From the NCBI RefSeq assembly GCF_013305725.1, contig NZ_CP047883.1, positions 1,653,001-1,717,000 on the forward strand: a stretch of 64,000 nucleotides of DNA, written 5' to 3'. Numbering within the stretch: the first letter of the stretch is position 1; each line of letters starts with the position of its first letter. The DNA is from Streptococcus mitis. Lineage in GTDB: Bacteria; Bacillota; Bacilli; Lactobacillales; Streptococcaceae. The notes under the pieces are model-generated. The model was not told where the DNA came from and made no database searches. It was given only the letters and a program-made list of their open reading frames with translations. Made by a program: the position numbers and the translations under genes. Below, one piece after another: positions 1 to 10,258 of this stretch.

Positions 1-232
1 AAAAATCCAGCACCTCTGCAATATCTTTTAAATCCTGCTCCATCTCTCCTTCGTCTGATTGAGACTCCAAACCAAGAACAATCCCTTGAATCAGGCGATT
101 GCCCTTACCAAAAGGCACATGAACCCGCATCCCAACTTCCAGCATTCCCAGAAACTCCTCAGGAATCCTGTAACTATAGGGCTGGTCCGTCTGCATCAAG
201 GGCACATCTACAATAATCTTGGCTATAGCCAT
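1..232 (-). CDS. priA: Primosomal protein N' (replication restart helicase), N-terminal fragment
   Basis: The minus-strand frame opens with MAIAKIIVDVPLMQTDQPYS and runs off the left edge after about 77 codons. This matches the start of PriA, the DNA-binding helicase that reloads the replisome at stalled forks; the part seen lies in the N-terminal 3'-DNA-end-binding domain. An AAGGAGG ribosome binding site lies just upstream of the ATG at 232. The gene follows rpoZ in the same direction, with a gap of 65 bases, as in other streptococci (gmk-rpoZ-priA). The helicase core and zinc-binding region are outside the window, so integrity cannot be judged. Confidence 0.85.
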   Translation of the reverse strand, partial: MAIAKIIVDVPLMQTDQPYSYRIPEEFLGMLEVGMRVHVPFGKGNRLIQGIVLGLESQSDEGEMEQDLKDIAEVLDF

Positions 233-297
233 CTTCTCACCGCCTCCTTGTCAGTACATTCTTGCAATAGAAAAAATAAGATTGAGTCCCCCCAACC

Positions 298-612
298 TTA
301 AATTTTTTCACCATCTTCTTTTTCTTTAGCGATTTGCTCTTTGATTTTCTTTTCTTCTTCTTCTTTGCGACGTTTTTCTTCTTCGATACGGCGACGCACT
401 GCTTCACGTTTTCCTTCTGGATCTGGGTGAATTGTTACGTTTCCTGATTCGATTTCTTCTAAAGCGCGAAGAGTTGATTTTTCAGACTTGAAACCTTGAG
501 TTGCTGGCGCACCTGCTTCCAATTCGTGGGCACGTTTTGCTTCCAAGATTACGAGTGAATATTTTGATGGAACCTTGTCGAGCAAGGTATCAATAGAGGG
601 TTTTAACATCAT
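298..612 (-). CDS. rpoZ: DNA-directed RNA polymerase omega subunit
   Basis: A 104-residue protein beginning [20 protein letters not shown], followed by a KRAHEL segment, which is the Firmicutes omega subunit pattern. Omega helps fold and stabilise the beta' subunit of RNA polymerase. The last 40 residues are a highly charged Glu/Lys/Arg helix, as in streptococcal omega. Two tandem ATG codons (612 and 609) could both serve as start; the Shine-Dalgarno is weak. It lies 24 bases after gmk and probably shares its transcript. Confidence 0.93.
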
Positions 613-636
613 TTTCTTGTACCTATTTTCTAAATT

Positions 637-1278
<642 letters not shown>

Positions 1279-1349
1279 TCAGTCTGTGAAATAACATTTC
1301 TCTAGAATAATGGCAAAAAGCCAGATTATCCTTTACAGTCTTTCTATCT

Positions 1350-1378
1350 AGTGTAACAAAAAAGCAGTAATTTTTCAA
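1350..1378 (-). promoter_or_regulatory. Sigma-A promoter for gmk-rpoZ-priA
   Basis: On the minus strand TTGAAA (1373-1378) and TACACT (1350-1355) are separated by 17 bases, a near-consensus vegetative promoter. The -35 box overlaps the downstream arm of the rny terminator, so termination and re-initiation are packed together. Confidence 0.7.
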
Positions 1379-1384
1379 CTGCTC
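1357..1384 (-). terminator. Rho-independent terminator after rny
   Basis: On the minus strand a GCAGT / ACTGC stem with an A-rich loop is followed by a run of six T (1363 down to 1358), shortly after the rny stop. The stem is short, so termination may be partial. Confidence 0.6.
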
Positions 1385-1392
1385 TTTCTTAT

Positions 1393-3006
1393 TTATTTAG
1401 CATAATCTACTGCACGCAGCTCGCGAATCACGGTTACCTTGATATTTCCTGGGTAATCGAGATTGTTTTCAATTTTCTCACGAACTTTGTGAGCCAAGAT
1501 TGTGACTTTGTCGTCCTTGATTTGTCCTGGATTGACCATGATGCGGATTTCACGTCCTGCTTGAAGGGCAAAGCTATTTTGTACCCCTTCAAAGCCGTTA
1601 GCAATTTCTTCCAAATCATGAAGACGCTTGATGTAGCTTTCAAGAGACTCACTACGAGCACCTGGACGGGCTGCGCTCAAGGCATCTGCTGCAGCGACGA
1701 TAACTGCAATGACGCTCTCAGCTTCAACATCTCCGTGGTGACTAGCAATCGTATTGACCACAACTGGATGCTCCTTGTACTTACGTGCCAGTTCCATACC
1801 GATTTCAACGTGGCTACCCTCAACCTCACGGTCAATGGCTTTTCCGATATCGTGAAGGAATCCAGCACGACGGGCAAGAGCCGCATTTTCACCAAGTTCG
1901 CTCGCCATGATGCCAGCCAACTTAGCAACTTCAATCGAATGGCGCAAGACATTTTGTCCATATGAAGTACGGAACTGCAAGCGACCCATGATTTTCATCA
2001 AGTCTGGATGAAGGTTTGGCGCACCAATCTCATAGGCAGCAGCCTCACCATATTCACGGATTTTATTGTCAATCTCTTGACGGTTTTTCTCAACCAACTC
2101 TTCGATACGAGCTGGATGGATACGACCATCCTTGAGCAACATTTCCATGGTCATACGGGCAATCTCACGACGAATCGGGTCAAAACCTGACAAGGTCACC
2201 ACTTCTGGCGTATCGTCTATAATCACATCGACCCCTGTCAAACTTTCAAAGGTACGAATGTTACGACCTTCACGACCAATAATACGTCCCTTCATAGTAT
2301 CGTCTGGAAGATGAACTGTTGAGTTTGTTGACTCCGCTACATATTCACCAGCGATACGTTGCATAGCTTGAACCAAGATGTCCTTGGCCATTTTGTCAGA
2401 ACGTTCCTTGACCTCTTGTTCAGCCTCGCGAATACGGCTGGCAATCTCCTTGGTCAAGTTTTCCTCTGTCTGTGACAAGATAATATCTCGTGCTTCTGCC
2501 TGAGACAGAGCACCAATACGCTCTAGCTCTGCTTCTTTTTGTCTTTCGACTTCCTCTAATTGCTCTTCACGCGCATCAAGGTTTTTCGCTCTATCAGAAA
2601 TACTTTGTTCTTTTTGTTCAAGTGTTTGTTCTTTACTCGTCAAATTGTCGTCCTTACGGTCAAGGCTAGTAGCTCTCTCTGTCAAACGACTTTCGATTTG
2701 TTTGAGTTCTTGACGTTCTGATTTGAATTCAGCGTCCACTTCTTCACGGTATTTTCTGGCTTCTTCTTTGGCCTCCAATAGTGCTTCTTTTTTAAGAGAC
2801 TTGCTTTCACGTTTAGCTTCATTAACCAGTAAATCCGCTTCACGTTCAGCTTGTCCACGTAAATTAGTTGCTTCTTGTTCAGCATTTAAAAGCATCAACT
2901 CTGCAGCTTCCTGAGATGATTTCATCTTAGCTGAGATGCTGACATATCCAATGACTAAACCAATGATGACGGCAAAAACAGCAATCGCAAGCGACATAAT
3001 CTCCAT
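1393..3006 (-). CDS. rny: Ribonuclease Y
   Basis: A 537-residue membrane-anchored endoribonuclease that starts mRNA decay in Firmicutes. One N-terminal membrane helix (residues about 5-25) is followed by a long Glu/Lys/Arg-rich coiled coil to about residue 200. A KH domain with [15 protein letters not shown] follows, then an HD phosphohydrolase domain with HDIGKAID near residue 380. Length and order are those of full RNase Y. The start at 3006 is chosen for the GAGGT ribosome binding site eight bases upstream; an internal Met three codons on is possible. Confidence 0.96.
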   Translation of the reverse strand: MEIMSLAIAVFAVIIGLVIGYVSISAKMKSSQEAAELMLLNAEQEATNLRGQAEREADLLVNEAKRESKSLKKEALLEAKEEARKYREEVDAEFKSERQELKQIESRLTERATSLDRKDDNLTSKEQTLEQKEQSISDRAKNLDAREEQLEEVERQKEAELERIGALSQAEARDIILSQTEENLTKEIASRIREAEQEVKERSDKMAKDILVQAMQRIAGEYVAESTNSTVHLPDDTMKGRIIGREGRNIRTFESLTGVDVIIDDTPEVVTLSGFDPIRREIARMTMEMLLKDGRIHPARIEELVEKNRQEIDNKIREYGEAAAYEIGAPNLHPDLMKIMGRLQFRTSYGQNVLRHSIEVAKLAGIMASELGENAALARRAGFLHDIGKAIDREVEGSHVEIGMELARKYKEHPVVVNTIASHHGDVEAESVIAVIVAAADALSAARPGARSESLESYIKRLHDLEEIANGFEGVQNSFALQAGREIRIMVNPGQIKDDKVTILAHKVREKIENNLDYPGNIKVTVIRELRAVDYAK

Positions 3007-3054
3007 GTTTTTACCTCATTTTATTGTTATTCCGAATGACATACATTCTTTTAC

Positions 3055-3083
3055 ATTCTACCATAAAAAAGTGATTTTCACAA
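3055..3083 (-). promoter_or_regulatory. Promoter for rny
   Basis: On the minus strand TTGTGA (3078-3083), 17 bases, then TAGAAT (3055-3060), preceded by TGG as in an extended -10 element. It lies about 50 bases upstream of the rny start. Confidence 0.6.
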
Positions 3084-3189
3084 ACCTAAATTGAAGAGTT
3101 TTGTGTGAATGTTAGAAGAAAGTACGCCTGATTCAATTCTCATTTTAACTAAATGCTACAATAAAATATATTTGATAGTTATTTGTAAT

Positions 3190-4839
3190 TTAGATTTTGA
3201 AACTAAGGTAATTCTGTACAAAATCTCGATATTTTTCATTCTTCAATAGTTCATTGAGTTTATCTTTTTGGTTTTTTATATTTATATAACCATTTTGTAA
3301 TCCATAGTAAATTTCAACTAAATATTTTTTTTCCTCAATATCAGGAATTCCAGGATTATCCACTGTTATCTCATCTCCTGTTTTTGATATAAATAAATTT
3401 TTTAAACCTTTTTTCCATAAAATTGATAACAATTCAAAAAAATATTTCTGCTTAACATCAAACATACTATACATTGTTTTCTGATTGATAGACACCAAAG
3501 GATAATCCGACATCATACCAGGAATATCATAGTTTAAAATTATCGATAACATATCAAAATACAGGTACGAATTTCTCTCATAAAGATGGTCAAAATATTT
3601 ATCTATTTCATCTTTGTCTAAGTATTCAAATAGTGAGACTAGAATATTTTCAGTTCCCCCCCAACCATTCATCCACTTAATAATATAGTTTGCTTTCTCG
3701 CTTTCATCAGTTTTATTTGAAAGTTTTTCTAATGACTTTTGAAATTCTCTCAAACTCAATTTTTCTTCTTTCATTTGTTGGTTTTTTTCCTGTACCTCTC
3801 TATAATTTTTATCTACATAATAAATTTTAAAAATCAATGATAACATTTTTCCAAAGTCATCATCTCTCAATTTACTCTTTTTCAAAATGTTATCTATGAC
3901 TTCTCCTGTAGATACCATTCGATTATGATTCAGCTTAAATTTTTTATCAATGAGATTTTCCTTTGTTGATTCCATTTCCTTACTATTTAAAATTACAATA
4001 ATTTTAAATTTTTTATTCTCAGAAAGATGGTCAATATAACCCAATAAATCATTGTAATCTGAAGGGTTATCTGATTTTGCTGTATCTGAAGGCTTATCCG
4101 TTTTTGCTACATATGAAACCCGTTCAAGATCATCAAAAATAACGATAGAATCTCGCTTCATCAAATCCGTTCCAACTATTTTAAAGAACCATTTAAAAAC
4201 TCCTCCAACAAGTGGAATAAAGTCCAAATTTCCGAGTATGGATTGTTTTTCTATCTCATTAATCAATATTTTCTCGGCTTGATCTCTTGTTTTGATCCCA
4301 AAACAGGAAATATAATAGATTTCTTTCTTTTTGTAAATTTGATTTTCAAAAAACGTCTTTATAAAAAATGTTTTCCCACTCCCCCAAGAACCATCCAGCC
4401 AGAACACATTATGAATAGAGTCAGGACTATTTAAGAACTCCACCAGACGTGTTTGATAAGGATGGTCATCCAAGTCATATTCCGGAAATAGCTCTGGGTC
4501 CAGTTTCTTATAATTAACTTTTTTAAAAATTATATCTAAAAACCAGAATAGTATTGTTGGTATAGTCAGTACTAACAATATTATTACACGATTCACATAC
4601 AAAATTGAAATAATATCTTTTAAAAAATTATAATTAGATACAAATTTATAGATAGGTAAAGCAAATCGTTTAAATTGGTCAATCTCAAGTGCAAGATACA
4701 GTACCCATATACTGGCTATAAATATTTTGTACCATTCAACAATTCTAACATTACTACTCCATGACGGTCTTTTCAATAGATATTTCAATAGTTTGAAATT
4801 CAGAAGAAAATTAAGAATCCTCGTCATTATATTTTTCAT
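3190..4839 (-). CDS. KAP-family P-loop NTPase, membrane-anchored
   Basis: A 549-residue protein with two N-terminal hydrophobic segments (about residues 36-52 and 84-105). A P-loop GSWGSGKTFF lies near residue 150 and an acidic Walker B, IVIFDDLERV, near residue 233. The early placement of membrane helices and the DDLER Walker B are typical of KAP ATPases (PF07693 type), many of which lie in mobile or defence loci. The C-terminal half has no recognised motif. The gene is clearly more AT-rich than rny and tmcAL around it and looks like an accessory insertion with its own promoter. The start ATG at 4839 follows an AAAGGGGGA site. Cellular role is unknown; anti-phage function is only a guess from family context. 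Confidence 0.75.
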   Translation of the reverse strand: MKNIMTRILNFLLNFKLLKYLLKRPSWSSNVRIVEWYKIFIASIWVLYLALEIDQFKRFALPIYKFVSNYNFLKDIISILYVNRVIILLVLTIPTILFWFLDIIFKKVNYKKLDPELFPEYDLDDHPYQTRLVEFLNSPDSIHNVFWLDGSWGSGKTFFIKTFFENQIYKKKEIYYISCFGIKTRDQAEKILINEIEKQSILGNLDFIPLVGGVFKWFFKIVGTDLMKRDSIVIFDDLERVSYVAKTDKPSDTAKSDNPSDYNDLLGYIDHLSENKKFKIIVILNSKEMESTKENLIDKKFKLNHNRMVSTGEVIDNILKKSKLRDDDFGKMLSLIFKIYYVDKNYREVQEKNQQMKEEKLSLREFQKSLEKLSNKTDESEKANYIIKWMNGWGGTENILVSLFEYLDKDEIDKYFDHLYERNSYLYFDMLSIILNYDIPGMMSDYPLVSINQKTMYSMFDVKQKYFFELLSILWKKGLKNLFISKTGDEITVDNPGIPDIEEKKYLVEIYYGLQNGYINIKNQKDKLNELLKNEKYRDFVQNYLSFKI

Positions 4840-4868
4840 ATATCCCCCTTTTAATCTATATTATCATG

Positions 4869-4874
4869 ATTATA
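4869..4874 (-). promoter_or_regulatory. Extended -10 promoter of the KAP NTPase gene
   Basis: The minus strand reads TGGTATAAT about 30 bases upstream of the start codon, an extended -10 element without a clear -35 box. Confidence 0.5.
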
Positions 4875-5012
4875 CCACAAAATAAGAGCTATAAAGCGGA
4901 TTCAAAGGACAAGAACCTAGTTATTATACTAAAATTTTTCACTGGCTTTTTAACTTATGAAATCTGTCATTTTCCAAACAACTTTATCTTTAATTTATTA
5001 GCTAAAATTTCT

Positions 5013-5042
5013 AAAATAAAAAGCCTACCTTTCAGTAGACTT
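5013..5042 (-). terminator. Terminator after tmcAL
   Basis: The minus strand shows AAGTCTAC, a five-base loop, then GGTAGGCTT followed by a T-rich tail. The stem overlaps the last two bases of the tmcAL stop codon, giving tight termination at the end of that gene. Confidence 0.7.
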
Positions 5043-6138
5043 AGTTTGTTTCTATTCTAATGGGTACTCGGCCGAAATTCTGCTCTGCTATACTTGGTTG
5101 TCCCAGTTGGTAAATCTGGTCTGCTTTTTGAGTCATAGCATCCCAAGGTTCTTTGCCAATTCGGCTGACTAGATAGACCTGCCCTTTCAGAGACTTGAGA
5201 TGTTGTCTGCCTTTTTCGGTAAAACCAAGAACATGAATGGCTTCTGGCAAATCACTTTCTCTAGCTTGCACCAAAATATAGGCCAAGAGGCGTCTGACAC
5301 GCGCCTTGGTGTAACGTTTGGTAGTCACTAACTCGACCAATTCTTCCACAGACTGGGCTGTTTTAATAGCTTCATTAATGCGCACAGCCATTTCTTGATT
5401 AACCTGATAGATTGTTGTTAAGGCTGGATTTGACAAGATTTGATAGCGGAGCAAAGGAAAATAGTCGTCCCAACTCACCTTATTAGCATTTTCAAAGATG
5501 TCAACCGAAGGCATAAAGCGTTCTAAGAAATCTTTGTCCCTCTGGTGCTGACGGAGGGCTGTCGCCGAGGCAAAGTCCACATCCTTATCCACAGAATGGT
5601 AACCAGCGCCCTGACGTTGAATCGGATGCAGCTTGATGTTTCGTCCAGCAACCGCCTTGACATAGGCCAGAGCAAGAACATGATTGGGCGTATTGCCTGA
5701 AAAATCAAGACCTGCAAATTCCTTCCACATGGCTTGGGTTTTCTGTGGGTAGGAAAGAGAATCAGGCAGATTTTCCACAAATTTCTCCATCTCAGCACCC
5801 TGCTCTGTGTATAAGTCAGTAATTTTCTGGTAATCCAGAACTTCTTCTGTCCCAAAAACTAGGCTATCAATACCCAACCTAGCCAAGATATCCACAGCTC
5901 CTTGGCCGAAAAAATCTGCTGCCTGAACACTGACTAAAAAGGGCAATTCTACTACCAAATCTGCGCCATTTTCCAGAGCCATCTGGGCTCGTGTCCACTT
6001 ATCCACGATAGCAGGTTCTCCACGCTGCATGAAATTCCCTGACATAGCCACAATTTTCAGCCCCTCTGCCTGATCCAGCAGGTATTTGTGCCCATTATGA
6101 AAAGGATTGAACTCGGCTATAATGCCTGTGATGGTCAT
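5041..6138 (-). CDS. tmcAL: tRNA(Met) cytidine acetate ligase (YlbM family)
   Basis: A 365-residue protein beginning [19 protein letters not shown]. The FNPFHNGH segment is the HxGH nucleotidyltransferase signature. TmcAL makes N4-acetylcytidine at the wobble position of elongator tRNA-Met from acetate and ATP. Length matches the family. It follows the methyltransferase gene after nine bases and is last in its transcription unit, with a terminator overlapping its stop. Confidence 0.9.
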   Translation of the reverse strand: MTITGIIAEFNPFHNGHKYLLDQAEGLKIVAMSGNFMQRGEPAIVDKWTRAQMALENGADLVVELPFLVSVQAADFFGQGAVDILARLGIDSLVFGTEEVLDYQKITDLYTEQGAEMEKFVENLPDSLSYPQKTQAMWKEFAGLDFSGNTPNHVLALAYVKAVAGRNIKLHPIQRQGAGYHSVDKDVDFASATALRQHQRDKDFLERFMPSVDIFENANKVSWDDYFPLLRYQILSNPALTTIYQVNQEMAVRINEAIKTAQSVEELVELVTTKRYTKARVRRLLAYILVQARESDLPEAIHVLGFTEKGRQHLKSLKGQVYLVSRIGKEPWDAMTQKADQIYQLGQPSIAEQNFGRVPIRIETN

Positions 6139-6147
6139 AGTGATCTC

Positions 6148-6894
6148 CTACTTCTGCGCAACAAAAAACCAACGGGTGCTGGTTTCTGTCGGTTCCTTGT
6201 CCTCAAAGTCCGCATAGAGTTTGAAGGACTTGAATCCGGCCTGTTCTAGCAAAATATCATAGGTCAAGACCTCATAGGTCCGCTCCTCATGCACTTCATC
6301 GTGACGACTAAAGGAGCCGTCAGACTCCTTGACAAAGAAAGTCAACTCATGCACGATGGAGTGAGGAGCTTCGTCCTCGTAGGTATCCCAGAGCATTGCA
6401 AAATCTTCTGCATTTTCATGGTAAGAATAGCCTGGAAAAACTTCATCTATCTGGTAGGTGGAATGCACATCAAAGATAAAGACCCCGTCCTCATTGAGGG
6501 CATTATAAACTTCCTTAAAGACGTCTCCGACTTCCACCTCATCCTGCATGTAGCAGATAGAGTCCGAATAACAGGTGACAAAATCATATTTACCTGCCTT
6601 GGACAAATCCAGCATATTACCTTCAATAAATTCAATCTTTTGCCTGGCGGAAGTTGCTCTCTTCTCAGCAATCTTCAACATATCCCCACTCAAGTCAAGT
6701 CCAGTCACATCAAAACCAGCCTGAGAGAAGCGCACAGATTGAATTCCTGTCCCACAAGCCAGTTCCAAGAGTTTCTTTCTCTCCTTGGTCTTAGGCAAAT
6801 GACGCAGCGAAAAATCCGTCCATTTATCGTATAAACTATCGTCCATGACTGCATCATAGACCGCCGCAAAGGTTTCATAAGTTGCCATAATCAT
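6148..6894 (-). CDS. Class I SAM-dependent methyltransferase (YqeM-like)
   Basis: A 248-residue protein with the SAM-binding motif I LELACGTGIQS at about residues 43-53, an acidic loop after the next strand (DVTGLDLSGDML) and FIEGNMLDL as motif III. It belongs to the small soluble methyltransferases placed beside rsfS/yqeK in Firmicutes (YqeM in Bacillus). The substrate is not known from sequence. Start at 6894 or at the Met two codons later; a GGAG lies 11 bases before the first. Confidence 0.85.
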   Translation of the reverse strand: MIMATYETFAAVYDAVMDDSLYDKWTDFSLRHLPKTKERKKLLELACGTGIQSVRFSQAGFDVTGLDLSGDMLKIAEKRATSARQKIEFIEGNMLDLSKAGKYDFVTCYSDSICYMQDEVEVGDVFKEVYNALNEDGVFIFDVHSTYQIDEVFPGYSYHENAEDFAMLWDTYEDEAPHSIVHELTFFVKESDGSFSRHDEVHEERTYEVLTYDILLEQAGFKSFKLYADFEDKEPTETSTRWFFVAQK

Positions 6895-6963
6895 GATACA
6901 AAGAGCTCCATGATAAACACCACTAGCCCTTTACCTTTCCATCAATTTCTTTTAAAATAAGCA

Positions 6964-6991
6964 AAGAAACCCAGTTGACTGCAACTGAGTT
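6964..6991 (-). terminator. Hairpin after rsfS, probable weak terminator
   Basis: The minus strand reads AACTCAGTTG, four-base loop, CAACTGGGTT, then TCTTTG. The stem is strong but the T tract short, so read-through into the methyltransferase gene and tmcAL is likely. Confidence 0.5.
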
Positions 6992-6997
6992 CATCTC

Positions 6998-7351
<354 letters not shown>

Positions 7352-7945
7352 TTAGTCCTCTTTCAAATAGTGCACAAAAGCGTTATAGGTTTCAAGGGTT
7401 TGGGGATATATGGGGAATCCCTGATGGGCTAGATGCTCCACGGTACGAGCTGTTTCGTAGGCCACCGCCTTATTGAGCGATAGACTCGCAATCTCACGTG
7501 CCTGGTCCACTCCAGGAAAGGCTCGATTATGCTCGATATAGTCTGCGACATAGATGACCTTATCTAGATCTGTCATCTGGTCAGCCCCGACTGTATGGAT
7601 TTCAATGGCTCGCAGGATTTCAGAATCATCCAAATCCAAGTCTTCCTGAATCTTGTATATACCAACCATGCCATGCCAGACATTATTGCCCCAGTTTTTG
7701 AGGTCGGGGTCTAGCTGGTAACGGTCAATCAAATCCAGAAATTCCTGATCTGACAGCTTTTTAGCATAGTCATGAAGAAGGCCTGCAAGACCTGCCTTCT
7801 CAACATCTACTCCAAATTGCTGGGCTAGTTCTATAGCTGCACGCTCCACACCCAAGCAATGGGTTAAGCGTTTTTCAGGCAGAAGCTCTGCCATTTTTTC
7901 CAACAAAGCCTCACGAGAGCAGTTGATATAGTCTTGATAGGCCAT
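7352..7945 (-). CDS. yqeK: HD-domain Ap4A hydrolase YqeK
   Basis: A 197-residue HD-domain protein with [12 protein letters not shown] (first metal ligand His), LLHDYAKKL (the HD pair) and later IHTVGA and [10 protein letters not shown]. YqeK proteins of Gram-positive bacteria are symmetrical diadenosine tetraphosphate hydrolases that use iron at the HD site. The start codon shares one base with the nadD stop codon at 7945, so the two are coupled. Confidence 0.92.
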   Translation of the reverse strand: MAYQDYINCSREALLEKMAELLPEKRLTHCLGVERAAIELAQQFGVDVEKAGLAGLLHDYAKKLSDQEFLDLIDRYQLDPDLKNWGNNVWHGMVGIYKIQEDLDLDDSEILRAIEIHTVGADQMTDLDKVIYVADYIEHNRAFPGVDQAREIASLSLNKAVAYETARTVEHLAHQGFPIYPQTLETYNAFVHYLKED

Positions 7946-8574
7946 CAGTATAGACCCTCCTTCTCGATGTAGTCTAGCACAGGCTGAGGTAGGAGAAAAT
8001 TGGGTTTCCGTTCCTGGGCAAGGAAGTCACGCACCATGCTGGACGAGATATCCATGAGAGGCACATCCACCCAGATAACTGGATAGGAAGTGCCAGCCTT
8101 GTAGCGTGGGCGCTGAACTCCCACAAACTGAACCATATCTACCAGTTCATCAATTCGGTACCACTTAGGCAGATAGTCCACCATGTCAGCACCGATGATA
8201 AAGTAATAATCCGTATCAGGATGTTGCTCTGTCAAAATCTTCATAGTGTCATAGGTGTAAGAAATGCCCTTACGTTCCAACTCAATAGTTTCAATGTCCA
8301 GACCTTCAATCCCCTCAATCGCCAACTCAATCATCTTGAGGCGATGGTGCTCAGGGATGGTTTCCTTTTTATCTACATGAGGAGGTTGGTATTCAGGCAT
8401 GAGTAGAACTTGGTCCAGTCCCAACTGTTGCCGTACTTGGTCCGCAACAATCAGATGGGCATTGTGAACAGGGTTAAAATTCCCTCCTAAAATACCGACT
8501 TGTTTGCGTTTTTTCTCCTTGATTTCTGGCTCCAACTCTACCTTGGTAAAGGGAGTCAATAGTTCGATTGCCAT
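7945..8574 (-). CDS. nadD: Nicotinate-nucleotide adenylyltransferase
   Basis: A 209-residue enzyme of NAD synthesis that joins nicotinate mononucleotide with [21 protein letters not shown] near residue 30 is the HxGH nucleotidyltransferase motif, and [12 protein letters not shown] near the C-terminus is the ISSTxIR-type nucleotide-binding motif. A 25-residue extension precedes the catalytic domain, as in related streptococci. AAAGGAG lies ahead of the ATG. Confidence 0.95.
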   Translation of the reverse strand: MAIELLTPFTKVELEPEIKEKKRKQVGILGGNFNPVHNAHLIVADQVRQQLGLDQVLLMPEYQPPHVDKKETIPEHHRLKMIELAIEGIEGLDIETIELERKGISYTYDTMKILTEQHPDTDYYFIIGADMVDYLPKWYRIDELVDMVQFVGVQRPRYKAGTSYPVIWVDVPLMDISSSMVRDFLAQERKPNFLLPQPVLDYIEKEGLY

Positions 8575-8624
8575 AGGCTAGTCTCCTTTATTTCTCTGTA
8601 AAAACAGTTATTTGGAGTAGGTTT

Positions 8625-8936
8625 TTAGATTTCTTTGACTTTTTTAGAAATCTTGCGATTTTCTTTCTTGATAGATTGTTTAAACAAAATCAAGATGCGT
8701 CCGATTTTTTGGACTGTATCCACACCGATTTCTTCTTCCAAAATTTCAGCTACTTCGTGGATATTTTCATCGGTATTTTGCAAGAGCGTTACTTTAATCA
8801 ATTCGCGGGCGTCAAGAGCTTGACGAACGCTGGTTTTGATTTGGTCGTTCAGTCCATTTTTCCCAATTTGGATGATGGGTTTGAGGGTGTGTGCCTGACT
8901 GTTGAGGAAGGCACGTTGTTTTGATGTTAATGACAT
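8625..8936 (-). CDS. yhbY: Ribosome assembly RNA-binding protein YhbY (CRM domain)
   Basis: A 103-residue single CRM-domain protein (MSLTSKQRAFLNSQAHTLKP), with IIQIGKNGLND carrying the GxxG loop that contacts RNA. Members bind precursors of the 50S subunit. The basic C-terminal tail (KKENRKISKKVKEI) fits RNA binding. It lies 50 bases ahead of nadD and is separated from upstream yqeH by an unusual structured spacer. Confidence 0.93.
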   Translation of the reverse strand: MSLTSKQRAFLNSQAHTLKPIIQIGKNGLNDQIKTSVRQALDARELIKVTLLQNTDENIHEVAEILEEEIGVDTVQKIGRILILFKQSIKKENRKISKKVKEI

Positions 8937-8961
8937 AATTTCTTTAAAAGAGTTTCTTTTT

Positions 8962-9094
8962 ATACTTTTCTAAAGTGGTGGCGGACGTCAGCAAAGTCCT
9001 TCGGACTTTCATGACTAAAATTTGAGTCTATAGTCTCAAATTTTCCGCAGTTGGTACAATCACTTGTACCAACTGACACCACGGCGAAAAGTAT
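8962..9094. repeat. Four-stem inverted-repeat element between yqeH and yhbY
   Basis: The outer arms ATACTTTTC (8962-8970) and GAAAAGTAT (9086-9094) are exact reverse complements, as are the inner GTGGTG (8975-8980) and CACCAC (9077-9082). They enclose three perfect hairpins: AAAGTCC/GGACTTT (8993-9009, 3-base loop), a 10-bp stem at 9017-9044 and an 11-bp stem at 9049-9074 with a 4-base loop. The element would fold as a multi-branched junction in either strand. It resembles a small non-coding mobile element or an mRNA processing structure in the yqeH-yhbY transcript. It does not match the BOX or RUP patterns I know. Confidence 0.7.
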
Positions 9095-9149
9095 TCTCTA
9101 CGGGCTCGCAACGCTCGCCTTAATAAAGACAACCCTTTCCTTTCTGTGT

Positions 9150-10256
9150 TTAAATAATGGCTTTTCGTGTGACGACGGCAACGCCTTCTGGTGCCCAGAC
9201 TGCGACTTTGGCTGTGCCTGTTACACGGATCCAGCCGAGTCCAGAGATGACTAGGTCTGTCTTTTCCTTAATGTTAAATACATGCTGGACTAGTTTTGGA
9301 AAATCTTCTTTTTCCTTGCTATTTGGTGGTGTCAGAAGGGTTCCGACGTGCTTATCGTAAAAGGCAGTCGCTCCTTCTAGCTTGGTACGATGGAGTTTGA
9401 GTTCATTATCAAAGAAGGCTGTGAAACCTTGCTTCTCACCTGCAATGAAGTCAAAGCGTCCGAGACCTCCTAAAAACAGGGTTTGTTCAGGATTGAGCTG
9501 ATAGGTCTTAGGTTTGATTTCCTTTTTGGGGCTGACATACTTGAGGTTTTTAGCCGTCAAGTAGTGAGCCATCTGGTGACGGTGGATAATCCCCGGTGTA
9601 TCGTAGATATAAGATCCGTCATCAAGCGGAATCTCGATTTTGTCCAAGGTTGTCCCTGGGAAGCGCGAAGTCGTGATGACATTCTGATCACCCGTGATTT
9701 CTTGGATAATAGCATTGATTAGAGTTGATTTTCCAACGTTGGTTACACCGACCACATAGACATCACGGCCCTTACGGTAGTGTTCAATCTTGTCAATGAC
9801 TTCCTTAATAGCATGTTTGTTTTGGGCCGAAGTTAGGACGACATCAACTGGACGAAGTCCTTCTTCGTGTGCACGTTCCATGAGCCACTGGCTAATCTTA
9901 CCAGGCTTAACTGACTTAGGGAGGATATCTTTTTTATTTCCTACCAAAAGGACATCATTACCTGAGACAAAACGTGGCAAGCCTGGGATGACAGAGCCGT
10001 TAAAATCAAAGATATCAATGACATTGACCACTAAGGCATCACTGTCTCCCACCTCGTGCAAGAGCTTGAGGAAATCATCGTCTGTCAACTGGACATCCGT
10101 GATTTCATTGTAGTGGCGGAGACGGAAACAGCGTTGGCAATAGACTTCGCCAGTTTCCAAACCTTTTTCAAGTGCCGACTGGGGGGTAAATCCAAGACCA
10201 GACTTGTCTGTCGTCTGAATGGTTGCTCCACAACCAATACAGAGAATTTCTTCCAT
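9150..10256 (-). CDS. yqeH: Circularly permuted ribosome biogenesis GTPase YqeH
   Basis: A 368-residue GTPase needed for 30S assembly. An N-terminal zinc finger (CIGCGATIQT with CQRCFRLRHY) is followed by GTPase motifs in permuted order: G4 (GNKKDI) and G5 (SAQNKHA) precede G1 (GVTNVGKSTLIN) and G3 (DTPGI). This order and the zinc finger define YqeH. It follows yqeG by two bases and is part of corA-yqeG-yqeH. Confidence 0.96.
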   Translation of the reverse strand: MEEILCIGCGATIQTTDKSGLGFTPQSALEKGLETGEVYCQRCFRLRHYNEITDVQLTDDDFLKLLHEVGDSDALVVNVIDIFDFNGSVIPGLPRFVSGNDVLLVGNKKDILPKSVKPGKISQWLMERAHEEGLRPVDVVLTSAQNKHAIKEVIDKIEHYRKGRDVYVVGVTNVGKSTLINAIIQEITGDQNVITTSRFPGTTLDKIEIPLDDGSYIYDTPGIIHRHQMAHYLTAKNLKYVSPKKEIKPKTYQLNPEQTLFLGGLGRFDFIAGEKQGFTAFFDNELKLHRTKLEGATAFYDKHVGTLLTPPNSKEKEDFPKLVQHVFNIKEKTDLVISGLGWIRVTGTAKVAVWAPEGVAVVTRKAII

Positions 10257-10258
10257 AG

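Noticed and set aside
8962..9094. BOX or RUP element
   Set aside because: The end sequences and internal parts do not match the BOX A/B/C or RUP consensus as I remember them.
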